Made by a program: the position numbers and the translations under genes | NCBI RefSeq assembly: GCF_008086345.1 | Contig: NZ_CP043006.1 | Span: 1,734,032-1,798,031, forward strand | Direction of reading: 5' to 3' | DNA length: 64,000 nucleotides | From: Chitinophaga sp. XS-30 | Lineage (GTDB): Bacteria > Bacteroidota > Bacteroidia > Chitinophagales > Chitinophagaceae | In this document: piece after piece, positions 1-8,636 of the stretch | Layout: every line of letters begins with the position of its first letter | Numbering within the stretch: position 1 is the stretch's first letter | Notes under the pieces: model-generated | What the model was told of the DNA's origin: nothing | The model's database searches: none | The model's input: the letters and a program-made list of their open reading frames with translations, nothing else

Positions 1-1029
1 GGCCAGTTGTCCGCAAGCTGCGTCGATATCTTTTCCGCGGCTCCTGCGCAGGCGGGCATTCACCCGGTTTTTGCCGAGATATTCCATGAATGCTTCCGTC
101 GCTTCCGGTGTCGGTTTCTGGAACCTTGCCTGGTCTATCGGGTTGTATTCGATGATATTCACGAGGTCTACCGGCACCTGGCGGTAAATTTTGATCAGCT
201 CATCCGCATCCTTTTCCGAATCATTGAAATCCTTGAAAAGGATGTATTCGAAGGATATCTCGTTCTGCGTGGCTTTATAGAAATAATTCAGGGCATCCGT
301 CAGTACCTTGAGGTTGTTGGTCTCATTGATCGGCATGATCTGGCTGCGTTTCTTATCATTCGCGGCGTGGAGGGACAGGGCCAGGTTGAATTTCACCTGA
401 TCGTCTCCCAGTTGCTGGATCATCTTGGCTACGCCTGCGGTGGAGACCGTGATCCTTTTGGGGCTCATGGCCAGGCCGTCCGGCGAGGTGATCCGTTCGA
501 TGGATTTGAGCACATTCCTGTAGTTCAGCAGCGGTTCCCCCATCCCCATATACACGATATTGGTGAGTTTTTTGCCGGATTGCTCCATGGCCTGCTTGTT
601 GATCAGGGCTACTTCATCGAATATCTCGTCAAATTCCAGGTTCCGTTTGCGGTCCATATACCCGGTGGCGCAGAACTTGCAGCTGAGGCTGCAGCCCACC
701 TGGGAGGATACGCAGGCAGTCTGCCGGGTGGAGGTGGGGATCAGCACACCTTCCACAAGGTGGCCGTCGTGCAGGCGGAAGCGGCTTTTGATGGTACCGT
801 CCGTGCTCTGCTGGGTGGCATCTATCCTGATGGAAGGCAGGGAGAAATTCTCCTCCAGCGTGGCGCGCAAAGGCTTGCTCAGATTGGTCATCGACTCAAA
901 ATCCGGCGCCTGCTTCAGCCACAGCCATTCGTACACCTGTTTTGCCCGGAAAGGCTTCTCTCCCATTGTTGCAAAGACCTCCTGGAGCTGGGGCAGGCTC
1001 AAATGCCTTATATTCTGCTTCCTCATCAT
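1..1029 (-). CDS. rlmN: 23S rRNA (adenine(2503)-C(2))-methyltransferase RlmN, 3' end cut by window
   Basis: Radical-SAM enzyme of the RlmN family, which methylates C2 of A2503 in 23S rRNA and A37 in some tRNAs. Reading the minus strand from the ATG at 1029 gives MMRKQNIRHLSLPQLQEVF, then the [4Fe-4S] motif CSLSCKFC (about 669-695). Near the window edge the frame reads RRSRGKDIDAACGQLA, the usual RlmN C-terminus, so only a few residues are missing. The frame has no stop before position 1. Two ATG codons lie in tandem (1029 and 1026). A perfect TAnnTTTG box ends 5 bases upstream of the first, so the mRNA may be nearly leaderless. The long plus-strand frame over this gene is an antisense shadow. 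Confidence 0.95.
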   Translation of the reverse strand, partial: MMRKQNIRHLSLPQLQEVFATMGEKPFRAKQVYEWLWLKQAPDFESMTNLSKPLRATLEENFSLPSIRIDATQQSTDGTIKSRFRLHDGHLVEGVLIPTSTRQTACVSSQVGCSLSCKFCATGYMDRKRNLEFDEIFDEVALINKQAMEQSGKKLTNIVYMGMGEPLLNYRNVLKSIERITSPDGLAMSPKRITVSTAGVAKMIQQLGDDQVKFNLALSLHAANDKKRSQIMPINETNNLKVLTDALNYFYKATQNEISFEYILFKDFNDSEKDADELIKIYRQVPVDLVNIIEYNPIDQARFQKPTPEATEAFMEYLGKNRVNARLRRSRGKDIDAACGQLA

Positions 1030-1033
1030 CGCG

Positions 1034-1041
1034 CAAAGGTA
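1034..1041 (-). promoter_or_regulatory. -7 promoter box of rlmN
   Basis: On the minus strand the sequence is TACCTTTG, a perfect match to the Bacteroidota -7 consensus TAnnTTTG. It ends 5 bases before the first rlmN ATG. Confidence 0.5.
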
Positions 1042-1163
1042 CGTCCATATTTCGGATTTGAGGCTGCCCGGGAGAAGGAGAAAGCCGGCAATTACCCCGA
1101 AAGGCTAAAAAGCAACGAAAACCGCTCATTCCACCTCCTTTTACGGGGTTCAATCGTCCTTCC

Positions 1164-2537
1164 TTAATCGACCCTTTTCCCTTCCATCTTCCTTTCCCCC
1201 TGAAAAATGTACAGTTTCCCGACTTTCCCTGCTTCGTCCGGAATAAACTCTACCGCTATATCAATGTCCCTCAAAAAGAACCGTTTTTCCGTTTCCGCAT
1301 ACAGGATCGATTTGGGCTGGTCCACAGGCTGGGCTGTCAGGTGACCGTTTTCGAATACGATCATGATCCGGAACCGGGATGTTTCATAGGTCCCCGTGTA
1401 TGTCCGGAGGATATTTTCGCTTACCGTAATCGCCGGCCTCTTGAATGGCAGCACATATGATGTGTCGTAACAGATCTGTAGAACATGATTGACAATTTTA
1501 TCGATCCCGTAACTATTGCCATTTGTGCAAAATGCGATCGCCAGGCTGTCCTTCGGATAGTAGGCCAGATTTGCATGAGAAGCGATATACCCGCCTCCAT
1601 GCCCAAAGCCTTTTGACCACTGATCGGGTACGAGATGAATGCCCAGGCCATAGAATCCGGTGATGCCGGTCATTAGCGCCAGGCTGTTTTTCGAGATCAG
1701 CTGTCCGGTGAATAATCCATGGACGAACCTGGTCATATCAGAAGGGGTGGAAACGATACTGCCTGCCCCTCCCGGTACCAGGCCGCTAAAGTCACCTTCC
1801 TGCACCTCCATCCAGTGATCCTTGTCGTATTGATAGGAAAGGCTCTTGTTCTCAACAGTATCCAGCGCGCGGCCAAAATAGGTGTCGGACAGGCCGGTCC
1901 TGGAGGCTATCCTGTTGTTCAGGGCTGTACTGTAGGGCACGCCATCCAGTCTTTCAATGATATATCCAAGAAGAAGATAATTTGAGTTACTGTACTGGAA
2001 TTTGTCACCCGGCTCAAAATCAGGCTTGAACCCCGAGATCAATTGCAGCATTTCTGCCGGTGTTTGTTCCTTAGGGGTTGCCGGTGCTCCCTCACCGGCA
2101 TCGGTAAAGTCGTGTATGCCACTCTTGTGGCTCAGCATATCCCGGATGGTTATCGTATGCGCATTGGCTACCCCGGGAAAGAACAGGTCAAGCGTATTTT
2201 CAAGCTTGAGTTTGCCCTCTTCCGCAAGCTGCAGGATCATGGCAGCCGTGTACATCTTGGTGACCGACCATATATGGTATTTGGTATGCACATCTGCCGG
2301 GATTTTCTGCTTTTCGGAAATGAATCGATAGCCGGTAGCCCGGCTGTAAAGGATATTCCCGCCCTTTGATATGGTCAGGCTGCCCATGGCTTCGTTCCTG
2401 CCTTCCAGGTAACTGAGCAGTTCATCAAGCTTTGCAGCGTCCGGATCCTGGGCGGATGTTATGCTGCAAGTTGCCATCAGGATGACAAAGGCGATAGTTT
2501 TTGCCGTCAATGACCGGGTAATTTTTATTCTTTTCAT
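1164..2537 (-). CDS. Serine hydrolase, class C beta-lactamase/transpeptidase-like
   Basis: 457-aa secreted protein of the beta-lactamase/AmpC-like family (serine beta-lactamases, D-aminopeptidases and esterases share this fold). Residues 1-29 form a signal peptide (hydrophobic core TIAFVILMATCSITSA, AQ at the cleavage site). The SxxK nucleophile motif is SVTK at 91-94, YxN is YSN at 182-184 and the KTG-equivalent is HGG at 313-315. All three catalytic motifs are therefore present. A beta-rich C-terminal tail of about 100 residues (370-457) resembles the accessory domain often fused to such hydrolases. It is probably periplasmic. The substrate cannot be told from sequence. It is a monocistronic gene, tail-to-tail with nothing and divergent from the thiolase. 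Confidence 0.85.
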   Translation of the reverse strand: MKRIKITRSLTAKTIAFVILMATCSITSAQDPDAAKLDELLSYLEGRNEAMGSLTISKGGNILYSRATGYRFISEKQKIPADVHTKYHIWSVTKMYTAAMILQLAEEGKLKLENTLDLFFPGVANAHTITIRDMLSHKSGIHDFTDAGEGAPATPKEQTPAEMLQLISGFKPDFEPGDKFQYSNSNYLLLGYIIERLDGVPYSTALNNRIASRTGLSDTYFGRALDTVENKSLSYQYDKDHWMEVQEGDFSGLVPGGAGSIVSTPSDMTRFVHGLFTGQLISKNSLALMTGITGFYGLGIHLVPDQWSKGFGHGGGYIASHANLAYYPKDSLAIAFCTNGNSYGIDKIVNHVLQICYDTSYVLPFKRPAITVSENILRTYTGTYETSRFRIMIVFENGHLTAQPVDQPKSILYAETEKRFFLRDIDIAVEFIPDEAGKVGKLYIFQGERKMEGKRVD

Positions 2538-2747
2538 GTTGATGGGGATTCGTTTTTAAACGCATAGCAAGATGGCTGCATTTCTAAAAAGCGTTGTCGT
2601 AAATGTGACGAAACCACGGAAGTAAGGGGTGGATATATCTCCTTTCAGCGGGAGGATTACCGGTTGAGGAGAGAAGGGATTTGCAGCCTGTCAGGTTATC
2701 CCGAATACTTACAATAAATTCGCACGCAAACATTCAACTGAGATCAA

Positions 2748-3947
2748 ATGCAAGCAGCTTATATCGTTGATGCCGTTCGCAGCCCGATCGGCCGCTATGG
2801 TGGCGCATTGAGCACCATCCGTCCTGATGATTTACTGGCCCTGATGCTCCGGTCGCTCCTGGAGCGCAATCCTGCCGTTGATCCTGCCGCTATTGAGGAT
2901 GTGATTGCCGGCGCCACCAACCAGGCGGGGGAGGATAACCGGGATGTAGCCAGGATGGCGGTATTGCTGGCAGGGCTGCCGGTTTCCGTGGCCGGCAACA
3001 CGGTGAACCGCCTTTGCGCCTCCGGCCTTCAGGCCATTATGGATGCCGCAAGGGCCATCATGTGCGGGGAAGGAGAGGTGTATATCGCCGGCGGGGTGGA
3101 AAGCATGACCCGCGCCCCTTTGGTGATGCCCAAGCCGGACGCTGCTTTCAGCCGTAAAACAGAGATATACGACTCTACCATCGGCTGGCGCTTCACCAAT
3201 CAAAAGCTGGCGGATGTATATTATCCCTTCTCCATGGGTGAAACGGCGGAAAATGTGGCCCGGGAATGGAAGATCAGCCGGGAGGAGCAGGACCGTTTTG
3301 CCTTTGACAGTCAGCGAAAGTATAAACAGGCACTGGAAGCGGGTTTGTGGGAAGATGAGATCATTCCGGTGAAGATCACGCCCAACAAGCAGGAACAGGT
3401 GATCTTTTCCAGGGACGAGCATCCCCGGGAGACCAGTCTGGAGAAGCTGGCCGGCCTCAGGCCCGCTTTCCGGAAAGACGGTTCCGTTACCGCAGGCAAT
3501 TCCGCCGGTATCAACGATGGCGCTTCCGCCCTGCTGATCGTATCCGAAAGTGCATTGAAACGGTTCAACCTGCAGCCGCTGGCTATTGTCAGATCAATGG
3601 CCGTGGCGGGAGTGGACCCTGCCATTATGGGCATCGGTCCCGTTCCTTCCACCGCCAAGGCGCTGAAGCGTGCCGGACTGAAGGTGGGGGACCTGGATGT
3701 GATAGAGCTGAATGAGGCCTTCGCGTCCCAGTCTATCGCCTGCATCCGGGAATTGGGACTGGACCCCGCGAAGATCAATTTCAACGGTGGTTCCATCTCC
3801 ATCGGTCACCCGCTCGGCTGCAGCGGCGCACGCATCACCACCACGCTCATGCACGAGATGAAACGGCGGAGCGGCGTGAAATACGGCCTCGCCACCATGT
3901 GCGTTGGGGTGGGGCAGGGTGCGGCCATTGTTTTCGAGAAGGTCTGA
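2748..3947 (+). CDS. Acetyl-CoA C-acyltransferase (thiolase), 3-oxoadipyl-CoA thiolase-like
   Basis: 399-aa thiolase. The acyl-accepting Cys90 is in NRLCASG, His354 in GHPLG and the second catalytic Cys385 in CVGVGQG, so it is complete and degradative in type. The segments ATNQAGEDNRDVARMA and STIGWRFTN are characteristic of the PcaF/PaaJ branch (3-oxoadipyl-CoA thiolase of aromatic and phenylacetate degradation) more than of FadA. No other paa or pca genes are adjacent, so it could equally serve beta-oxidation with the dehydrogenase/hydratase fusion at 15.1-17.5 kb. It stands alone, with a weak promoter-like TAAATTCG upstream at about 2714. Confidence 0.9.
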   Translation: MQAAYIVDAVRSPIGRYGGALSTIRPDDLLALMLRSLLERNPAVDPAAIEDVIAGATNQAGEDNRDVARMAVLLAGLPVSVAGNTVNRLCASGLQAIMDAARAIMCGEGEVYIAGGVESMTRAPLVMPKPDAAFSRKTEIYDSTIGWRFTNQKLADVYYPFSMGETAENVAREWKISREEQDRFAFDSQRKYKQALEAGLWEDEIIPVKITPNKQEQVIFSRDEHPRETSLEKLAGLRPAFRKDGSVTAGNSAGINDGASALLIVSESALKRFNLQPLAIVRSMAVAGVDPAIMGIGPVPSTAKALKRAGLKVGDLDVIELNEAFASQSIACIRELGLDPAKINFNGGSISIGHPLGCSGARITTTLMHEMKRRSGVKYGLATMCVGVGQGAAIVFEKV

Positions 3948-4025
3948 CGGCCGGCCTTTTGTGATAGCCCTACCGGTTCCCGGATGGTATTTACCGAATA
4001 CTGTCCGATTTTTGCCCCGTAAACC

Positions 4026-4949
4026 ATGAAAAGATCCAGCTACGCCCTAGGCTTTGCCATGGCCCTGATCGGCGCTTTTATGTTCTCCGCAAAGGCAATT
4101 TATGTAAAACTGGTGTACCGTACGGAAGCCATCGATGCCATTTCCATGCTGGCATTACGGATGCTGTTCTCCCTGCCGTTTTATGCCGTTACCGCCTGGG
4201 TATTGGCCCGGCGGCCGGGTAATGTAAAGCTCACAGCGCGGCAGTGGGTATGGCTGCTGATTTTGGGACTGATGGGTTACTATTTCAGCAGTTTGCTGGA
4301 TTTTATGGGCCTGGCCTACATTTCCGCCGGGCTGGAGCGGCTGATCCTTTTCCTCTACCCTACTTTTGCCCTGCTGATCGGGGCCGTGGCCTTCCGCCGG
4401 AAGGTCACCCGTTTTCAGTGGACCGCCTTGCTGATCGCTTACGTGGGCATGCTGGTAGCGTTCATGGGAGACGTGCAGCAGGAATGGAACCCGTCGGTGA
4501 TCACCGGATGCCTGCTGATACTGGGTTGTGCGGTAACCTATGCCATTTATATCGTGGGTGGGGGAGAGCTGATACCGAAGATAGGGTCTATGAAATTCAC
4601 GGCTTATGCGTCAATGGTGGCCGCGCTGGGTATTTTTGTACAGTATTTTGTGCAGCATGGTGCGGAAGTCCGTCATTTCTCGGGCCATACCTACTGGCTA
4701 TGCTTCCAGATGGCTATCGTTTCCACGGTGATCCCCACTTTCCTGACCAGTGAAGGCATCCGGAAGATCGGTTCCGGCAATACGGCGATCGTCACCAGCA
4801 TCGGGCCGGTGGCTACCATCGTGCAGGCCTATATTTTCCTGGATGAGCCGATCACCTGGCCGCAGCTGGCCGGCACTGCGCTGGTATTGGCCGGGGTACT
4901 GCTGATCGGGAGAAAAGGGAAAGAAGGGACAATAAAAAACGAGCGGTAG
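4026..4949 (+). CDS. EamA/DMT-family transporter
   Basis: 307-aa inner-membrane protein with about ten hydrophobic helices in two homologous halves, typical of EamA (drug/metabolite) exporters. The second half ends with the classic sequence of this family, EPITWPQLAGTALVLAGVLL. Substrate unknown. A GATTTTTG box (7 of 8 to TAnnTTTG) at 4007-4014 lies 11 bases before the ATG, giving a very short leader. The 3' end overlaps the terminator of the convergent sigma factor gene. Confidence 0.88.
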   Translation: MKRSSYALGFAMALIGAFMFSAKAIYVKLVYRTEAIDAISMLALRMLFSLPFYAVTAWVLARRPGNVKLTARQWVWLLILGLMGYYFSSLLDFMGLAYISAGLERLILFLYPTFALLIGAVAFRRKVTRFQWTALLIAYVGMLVAFMGDVQQEWNPSVITGCLLILGCAVTYAIYIVGGGELIPKIGSMKFTAYASMVAALGIFVQYFVQHGAEVRHFSGHTYWLCFQMAIVSTVIPTFLTSEGIRKIGSGNTAIVTSIGPVATIVQAYIFLDEPITWPQLAGTALVLAGVLLIGRKGKEGTIKNER

Positions 4950-4971
4950 ACATTACATCCCACCGCCCGTT
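4930..4971 (-). terminator. Intrinsic terminator of the minus-strand sigma gene
   Basis: Hairpin with 10-bp arms (AACGAGCGGT and ACCGCCCGTT, one mismatch) at 4938-4971. Read on the minus strand it is followed by a T-rich run (complement of AATAAAAA, 4930-4937). It overlaps the last codons of the convergent EamA gene. Confidence 0.7.
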
Positions 4972-4990
4972 CATGGCAAGCAAAAAAAGG

Positions 4991-5572
4991 TTACAAACAA
5001 ATCTGCTTCTCCGTCATCATCTTCCGGAGATTGATCAGGCCATATCTCATACGGCCCAATGCAGTATTGATACTCACACTGGTGAGGTCTGCTATCTCTT
5101 TAAAACTCAGTTCCGCATAATGGCGGAGGATGATCACTTCCCGCTGCTCTTCGGGGAGCAGGTCCAGCATCTTGCGCACATTGTCATGGCTCTGGCGGGT
5201 CATCATCCGCTCTTCCGCGCTGGGCTCACTGAATCCCAATACATTAAAGATATCCTTGTCGTCACTGGTCTTGATCAGCGGAGTGCGTTTGATCTTTCTG
5301 AAATGGTCTACGCAGAGGTTGTGAGCAATGCGCATGGCCCATGGAAGGAACTTGCCTTTCTCCGTGTACCGCCCTGCCCGTATAGTGTCAATGATCTTGA
5401 TGAAGGTATCCTGGAAGATATCCTCAGCGAGAAAAGTGTCTTTAACGAGCAATACGATGGAAGTGAACAGTTTGTCCTTGTGCCGGTATACCAGTTCTTC
5501 CAGGGCTGAAGAATGCCCCTTCCTGAAGAGGGTGATCAGTTGTTCGTCGTTCAGTTTGTACATTACTTGCAT
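4991..5572 (-). CDS. RNA polymerase ECF sigma factor
   Basis: 193-aa sigma-70 family protein of the ECF group. Region 2 covers about residues 12-95 (ALEELVYRHKDKLFTSIVLL, then AEDIFQDTFIKII and the -10 recognition segment AMRIAHNLCVDHFRKIKR). Region 4 covers about 135-185 (LPEEQREVIILRHYAELSFKEIA). Homologues often start at MYKLNDE, which is the internal ATG at 5563. No FecR or TBDT gene is adjacent, so it is an orphan ECF factor outside the surface-signalling loci. A consensus promoter lies 140 bases upstream, leaving a leader of about 130 bases. Confidence 0.9.
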   Translation of the reverse strand: MQVMYKLNDEQLITLFRKGHSSALEELVYRHKDKLFTSIVLLVKDTFLAEDIFQDTFIKIIDTIRAGRYTEKGKFLPWAMRIAHNLCVDHFRKIKRTPLIKTSDDKDIFNVLGFSEPSAEERMMTRQSHDNVRKMLDLLPEEQREVIILRHYAELSFKEIADLTSVSINTALGRMRYGLINLRKMMTEKQICL

Positions 5573-5711
5573 AAACGTCTACCAATAACGGTTAGTAAAT
5601 AGTACGGACTTTAACAGTCAGTAGGTTGTGTGATAGCGTAGAGTTTATGCGATAATGTCCAGTTTTTTTGGTAATGAATTTGGCCGTATTAGGTATAAGA
5701 CCCGGTTATTG

Positions 5712-5741
5712 CAAATATAGCGGAATACTTGAATAAAACAA
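5712..5741 (-). promoter_or_regulatory. Bacteroidota promoter of the ECF sigma gene
   Basis: Minus-strand TTG (5741-5739), a 19-base spacer and TATATTTG (5719-5712), an exact match to the -33/-7 architecture TTG-N19-TAnnTTTG. The predicted start is about 5705. Confidence 0.6.
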
Positions 5742-6025
5742 TATCCCGGAAGTAAATTTGGTATTAAAGATGTACGTAGGGCGCGGGATTCGGGATTGGC
5801 CGGCGGGAATTTTTCTGATAAGAAATAAAGATTACATTAAGAATTTGTTTAATCGCTTGTTTTCCAGGGAGAATGGGGGAACGGGGGAAATCCTTCCGGC
5901 GGGGATATTTTTTTATGATAAGCTTCCGGTAACTCTTCTGTCCGCGGTTTAGAATCGTCCGCCGGTTTCCGGATATTCCGCAACCTTTTTAACCGGGTCC
6001 CGGGTCAGGCCGGATGAAAAAGAAA
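5742..6025. other. Intergenic region with no recognisable gene
   Basis: AT-rich stretch between the sigma promoter and an antisense-terminator-like hairpin. A 64-codon plus-strand frame at 5758-5952 has no recognisable protein signature and no promoter in front, and I do not call it. Confidence 0.5.
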
Positions 6026-6070
6026 AAGGGACCTAGACAGATCCCTTACCATTTTATCAACCAAAATCTA
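6018..6070 (-). ncRNA. Candidate small antisense RNA unit in an orphan TBDT-type leader
   Basis: On the minus strand the motif TTAGATTTTGG (6071-6061) is followed by a hairpin (AAGGGA and TCCCTT arms, 6026-6047) and then TTTTTCTTTTT, which is an intrinsic terminator layout. The same order of AACCAAAnnnTAA motif and minus-strand terminator occurs before the SusC gene at 48.2 kb. A related plus-strand unit sits before the TBDT at 41.7 kb. The expected transcript is about 40 nt. No TBDT follows here. There is no direct evidence of transcription. Confidence 0.3.
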
Positions 6071-6078
6071 AATCGCTT

Positions 6079-6204
6079 ATGGAACGAATCCACGTCGATG
6101 TATGTAGAAAGTTTATTCGCTTGTTTTGTGTTACCTATACAGTAGCAAATTTGATACCAGATAACACAGCAAAGTTATGGAAACTGGGTGCAATTACAGC
6201 ATAA
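6079..6204 (+). CDS. Possible 41-codon leader ORF or remnant
   Basis: ATG at 6079 follows the leader motif AACCAAAATCTAAA by 9 bases, the position where a TBDT gene starts at other loci in this window. It encodes MERIHVDVCRKFIRLFCVTY and about 20 more residues, then TAA. It shows no family match to me. It may be a decayed TBDT start, a leader peptide, or chance. Confidence 0.2.
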   Translation: MERIHVDVCRKFIRLFCVTYTVANLIPDNTAKLWKLGAITA

Positions 6205-6275
6205 ATTCTCCGTTAAAATTACGTTAAAGTAATGCTGTTTTCCAGAAAACAGTATGGATAAGGCTTTTAGCGGTT

Positions 6276-6303
6276 TAATTTTGTACCATAGTTGCTATAG
6301 CAA
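6276..6303 (+). promoter_or_regulatory. Histidine kinase promoter with an overlapping palindrome
   Basis: TAATTTTG at 6276-6283 matches TAnnTTTG exactly. Immediately downstream, at 6292-6303, lies the perfect 12-bp palindrome TTGCTATAGCAA, placed at about the expected transcription start, which suits an operator. The kinase ATG is at 6358. Confidence 0.4.
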
Positions 6304-6357
6304 ATAGTTTGAGGGGGATGGATTTTCCCTATATTTATCGTTTAGACGTCTTATAAC

Positions 6358-7707
6358 ATGTTGCCACTTAAGAAGATATTTCCTGTCATCATAGCACTGA
6401 TCACCTTGTCGCTGTTGGGTATCATTTTCATACAGGTAAGCTGGATACGCAATGCCGCGCATATCAAGAAGGAGCAGCGCGATCAGCGGATGCAGACGGT
6501 TGCCTACACAGTGGCCGCGGAGCTTTACAAGGGAACGAAATTCCCGCTGGGAAAGGTGAAAGTGGACAGCCGGGTATCCAAGGACGGCAGTGCCAGCCGC
6601 TTCAGTTTCGACCCCATCGATCTGCAAAGACTGCCTTCTTCCGTGAGCGATGTATTTGATTCCCGCGATGTATATGAGATGATCAAGCGGGGCATGATAG
6701 AGAACAAACTCGATACGGTATTCGAATTCGGCGTGAATAACATCAACGGTGCAAAGCTTTATTCACCGGGCTATTGGAATGCTTCCCTCAGGGCTTCGAA
6801 AGACAGCGCCAACCTCCTGATGTACCTGTCTCCCGTTGTGGAAGACGGACAGCAGCTGAACCTGGAAACGGATGAAACGCTGGTGATCATCGTTCCCGAG
6901 AGCAGCCTCACCTCCCTGCAATCCCTCGGATGGATGATATTCGGCAGCGTATTGTTCACCACCATTATCGTTACCGCATTTGCCCTGACCATCCGCACCC
7001 TTTTCGGGCAGAAAAAGCTCTCGGAGATCAAAAGCGATTTCATCAACAATATGACCCATGAGCTGAAAACGCCACTGGCCACCATTTCGCTGGCCATCGA
7101 TGCCATCGGCAACGAAAAGGTTATGGACAACCGCGACAAGATCCGTTACTTCTCCGGTATCATTAAAGAAGAAAATAAACGGATGAACAAGCAGGTGGAA
7201 TCCATTCTGCAATCCGCCCTGCTGGAAAAGGAAGAACTGACGCTCAACCTTCAACCCATAGATATTCATCAGCTGATCACATCTACCGTGGAGAACCTGC
7301 AGCTGCAGCTGGACGGGAAGAACGGCAAGGTGTATCTTCAGCTGAATGCGCATCAGCCGATCATCAATGCGGATGAAGTGCATATCTCCAACCTGGTTTT
7401 CAACCTGCTGGACAATGCCATCAAGTATTCGAAAGAGAACCTTGAAGTGCGCATTACCACCAGCAATACCCGCAAGAGCCTGGTGATCTCCGTTGCGGAT
7501 AACGGCATTGGCATGAGCCGCGATACCGTATCCCGCATCTTTGAGAAATTCTACCGCGCACATACCGGTAACGTGCATAACGTCAAAGGCTTCGGCCTGG
7601 GGCTCAGCTATGTGAAAGCGATCGTGGATGCACATAAAGGGAAGATAAAAGTAGAGAGCATTATGGGTAAGGGAAGCCGGTTCACGCTGGAGTTTCCGCA
7701 GGACTAG
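6358..7707 (+). CDS. Two-component sensor histidine kinase (orphan)
   Basis: 449-aa membrane histidine kinase. TM1 is about residues 8-28 and TM2 about 191-212. Between them is a sensor domain of roughly 160 residues, probably periplasmic, that I cannot assign. The H-box is MTHELKTPL with phospho-acceptor His234, the N-box is NLLDNAIKYS (about 349-358), and the G1 and G2 boxes are DNGIGM (381-386) and GFGLGLSYVK (411-420). No PAS or HAMP domain is obvious. The next gene is ThiF-like, so the cognate response regulator must be encoded elsewhere. Confidence 0.92.
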   Translation: MLPLKKIFPVIIALITLSLLGIIFIQVSWIRNAAHIKKEQRDQRMQTVAYTVAAELYKGTKFPLGKVKVDSRVSKDGSASRFSFDPIDLQRLPSSVSDVFDSRDVYEMIKRGMIENKLDTVFEFGVNNINGAKLYSPGYWNASLRASKDSANLLMYLSPVVEDGQQLNLETDETLVIIVPESSLTSLQSLGWMIFGSVLFTTIIVTAFALTIRTLFGQKKLSEIKSDFINNMTHELKTPLATISLAIDAIGNEKVMDNRDKIRYFSGIIKEENKRMNKQVESILQSALLEKEELTLNLQPIDIHQLITSTVENLQLQLDGKNGKVYLQLNAHQPIINADEVHISNLVFNLLDNAIKYSKENLEVRITTSNTRKSLVISVADNGIGMSRDTVSRIFEKFYRAHTGNVHNVKGFGLGLSYVKAIVDAHKGKIKVESIMGKGSRFTLEFPQD

Positions 7708-7722
7708 TCACACATTTCTAAC

Positions 7723-7730
7723 TATCTTTG
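7723..7730 (+). promoter_or_regulatory. -7 promoter box before the ThiF-like gene
   Basis: TATCTTTG, an exact TAnnTTTG match, 31 bases before the ATG at 7761. No TTG is seen at the expected -33 position. Confidence 0.4.
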
Positions 7731-7760
7731 GACCAATAAAAGAAACATCAGCGCATACAC

Positions 7761-8570
7761 ATGTTGTCAGAAAAAGAACTATCAAGATATCAGCACGCTA
7801 TTGCAGTGCCCGGCATGGGCGCCGCACTGCAGGAAAAATTAAAGGCCGCCCGCATCCTGGTGATCGGGGCAGGTGGATTGGGAAGCCCTGTGGTGCAATA
7901 TCTTAGCGCTTCCGGTGTAGGGGTGATCGGTATTGCGGATTACGGTGTTATACTGGAAGAAGACCTGCACCGTCAGCCTTTATATAATATGCAGGACCTG
8001 CGGAAGCACAAAGCCAAGATGGCGGCCAGCCGGCTGTTTTCCCTCAATCCCTGGAACAAGCATTTTCCCTTCCTCGTGCAGATCCGTCCGGATAACGCCC
8101 TGCAGATATTCAGCAGTTTCGATCTGATTGTGGATTGTTCGCAACACCGCATTACCCATTTTGTGGTGAGTGATGCCTGCCTTGCGCTGGACAAGCCCTT
8201 TGTGACGGGGGAAGTCCACAACTGGGTGGCCTGGTGGGGCGGCTTTAATATGCCGCAGCCTGAACTGGCGGGCAGGGTGGCTTCCTACCGCTGTAACGAC
8301 TTCAAGGTAGATGATTTCCGGAATTTCGATGCCGGCGCAATGGGCGCCACCCACGGCGCCACCGCCCTGCTGATGGTCAACGAGATCATCAAATACCTGG
8401 CGGGTGTTCCCGGTCTTGCCGGTAAACTCCACACTTTCAACTATCTGCACCGGAAGTTCGAGGTCAGCGACCTGGATGCCGATGCCGCAGGCATTGCCGC
8501 CGTAAAGGCCCGCGGGCTGCTCACCGCAGCGGAATATGGACTCGAAGTAGTGCCGGATGTAGAGGATTGA
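7761..8570 (+). CDS. ThiF/MoeB/HesA-like E1 adenylyltransferase, atypical active site
   Basis: 269-aa Rossmann-fold protein of the ThiF/MoeB/HesA family, which adenylates the C-terminus of ubiquitin-like sulfur carriers. The nucleotide loop GAGGLGSP (about 37-44) and the arginine-containing helix EEDLHRQPLY (about 71-80) are present. The usual Mg-ATP aspartate motif (C-T/S-D-N-x-x-x-R) reads DCSQHRITHF (about 121-130), so the aspartate and asparagine appear to be replaced. The two CxxC zinc motifs of MoeB/ThiF are absent. No thi or moa genes are adjacent. It may be a reduced or non-catalytic homologue. Confidence 0.8.
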   Translation: MLSEKELSRYQHAIAVPGMGAALQEKLKAARILVIGAGGLGSPVVQYLSASGVGVIGIADYGVILEEDLHRQPLYNMQDLRKHKAKMAASRLFSLNPWNKHFPFLVQIRPDNALQIFSSFDLIVDCSQHRITHFVVSDACLALDKPFVTGEVHNWVAWWGGFNMPQPELAGRVASYRCNDFKVDDFRNFDAGAMGATHGATALLMVNEIIKYLAGVPGLAGKLHTFNYLHRKFEVSDLDADAAGIAAVKARGLLTAAEYGLEVVPDVED

Positions 8571-8636
8571 CAGATACTCCTCAGCCCTCCCTGAATATAC
8601 CTTGTCCGCTCCCGGGCAGCAATAAATCGCTCACTT

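Noticed and set aside
7..1167. Long plus-strand open frame of 386 codons
   Set aside because: It is antisense to rlmN, whose minus-strand frame has the radical-SAM cysteine motif; the plus-strand translation has no protein-like pattern.
4973..5509. 178-codon plus-strand open frame
   Set aside because: Antisense to the ECF sigma gene; no start context and no family pattern.
5758..5952. 64-codon plus-strand frame in the sigma-kinase gap
   Set aside because: No promoter, no family pattern, low-complexity composition.
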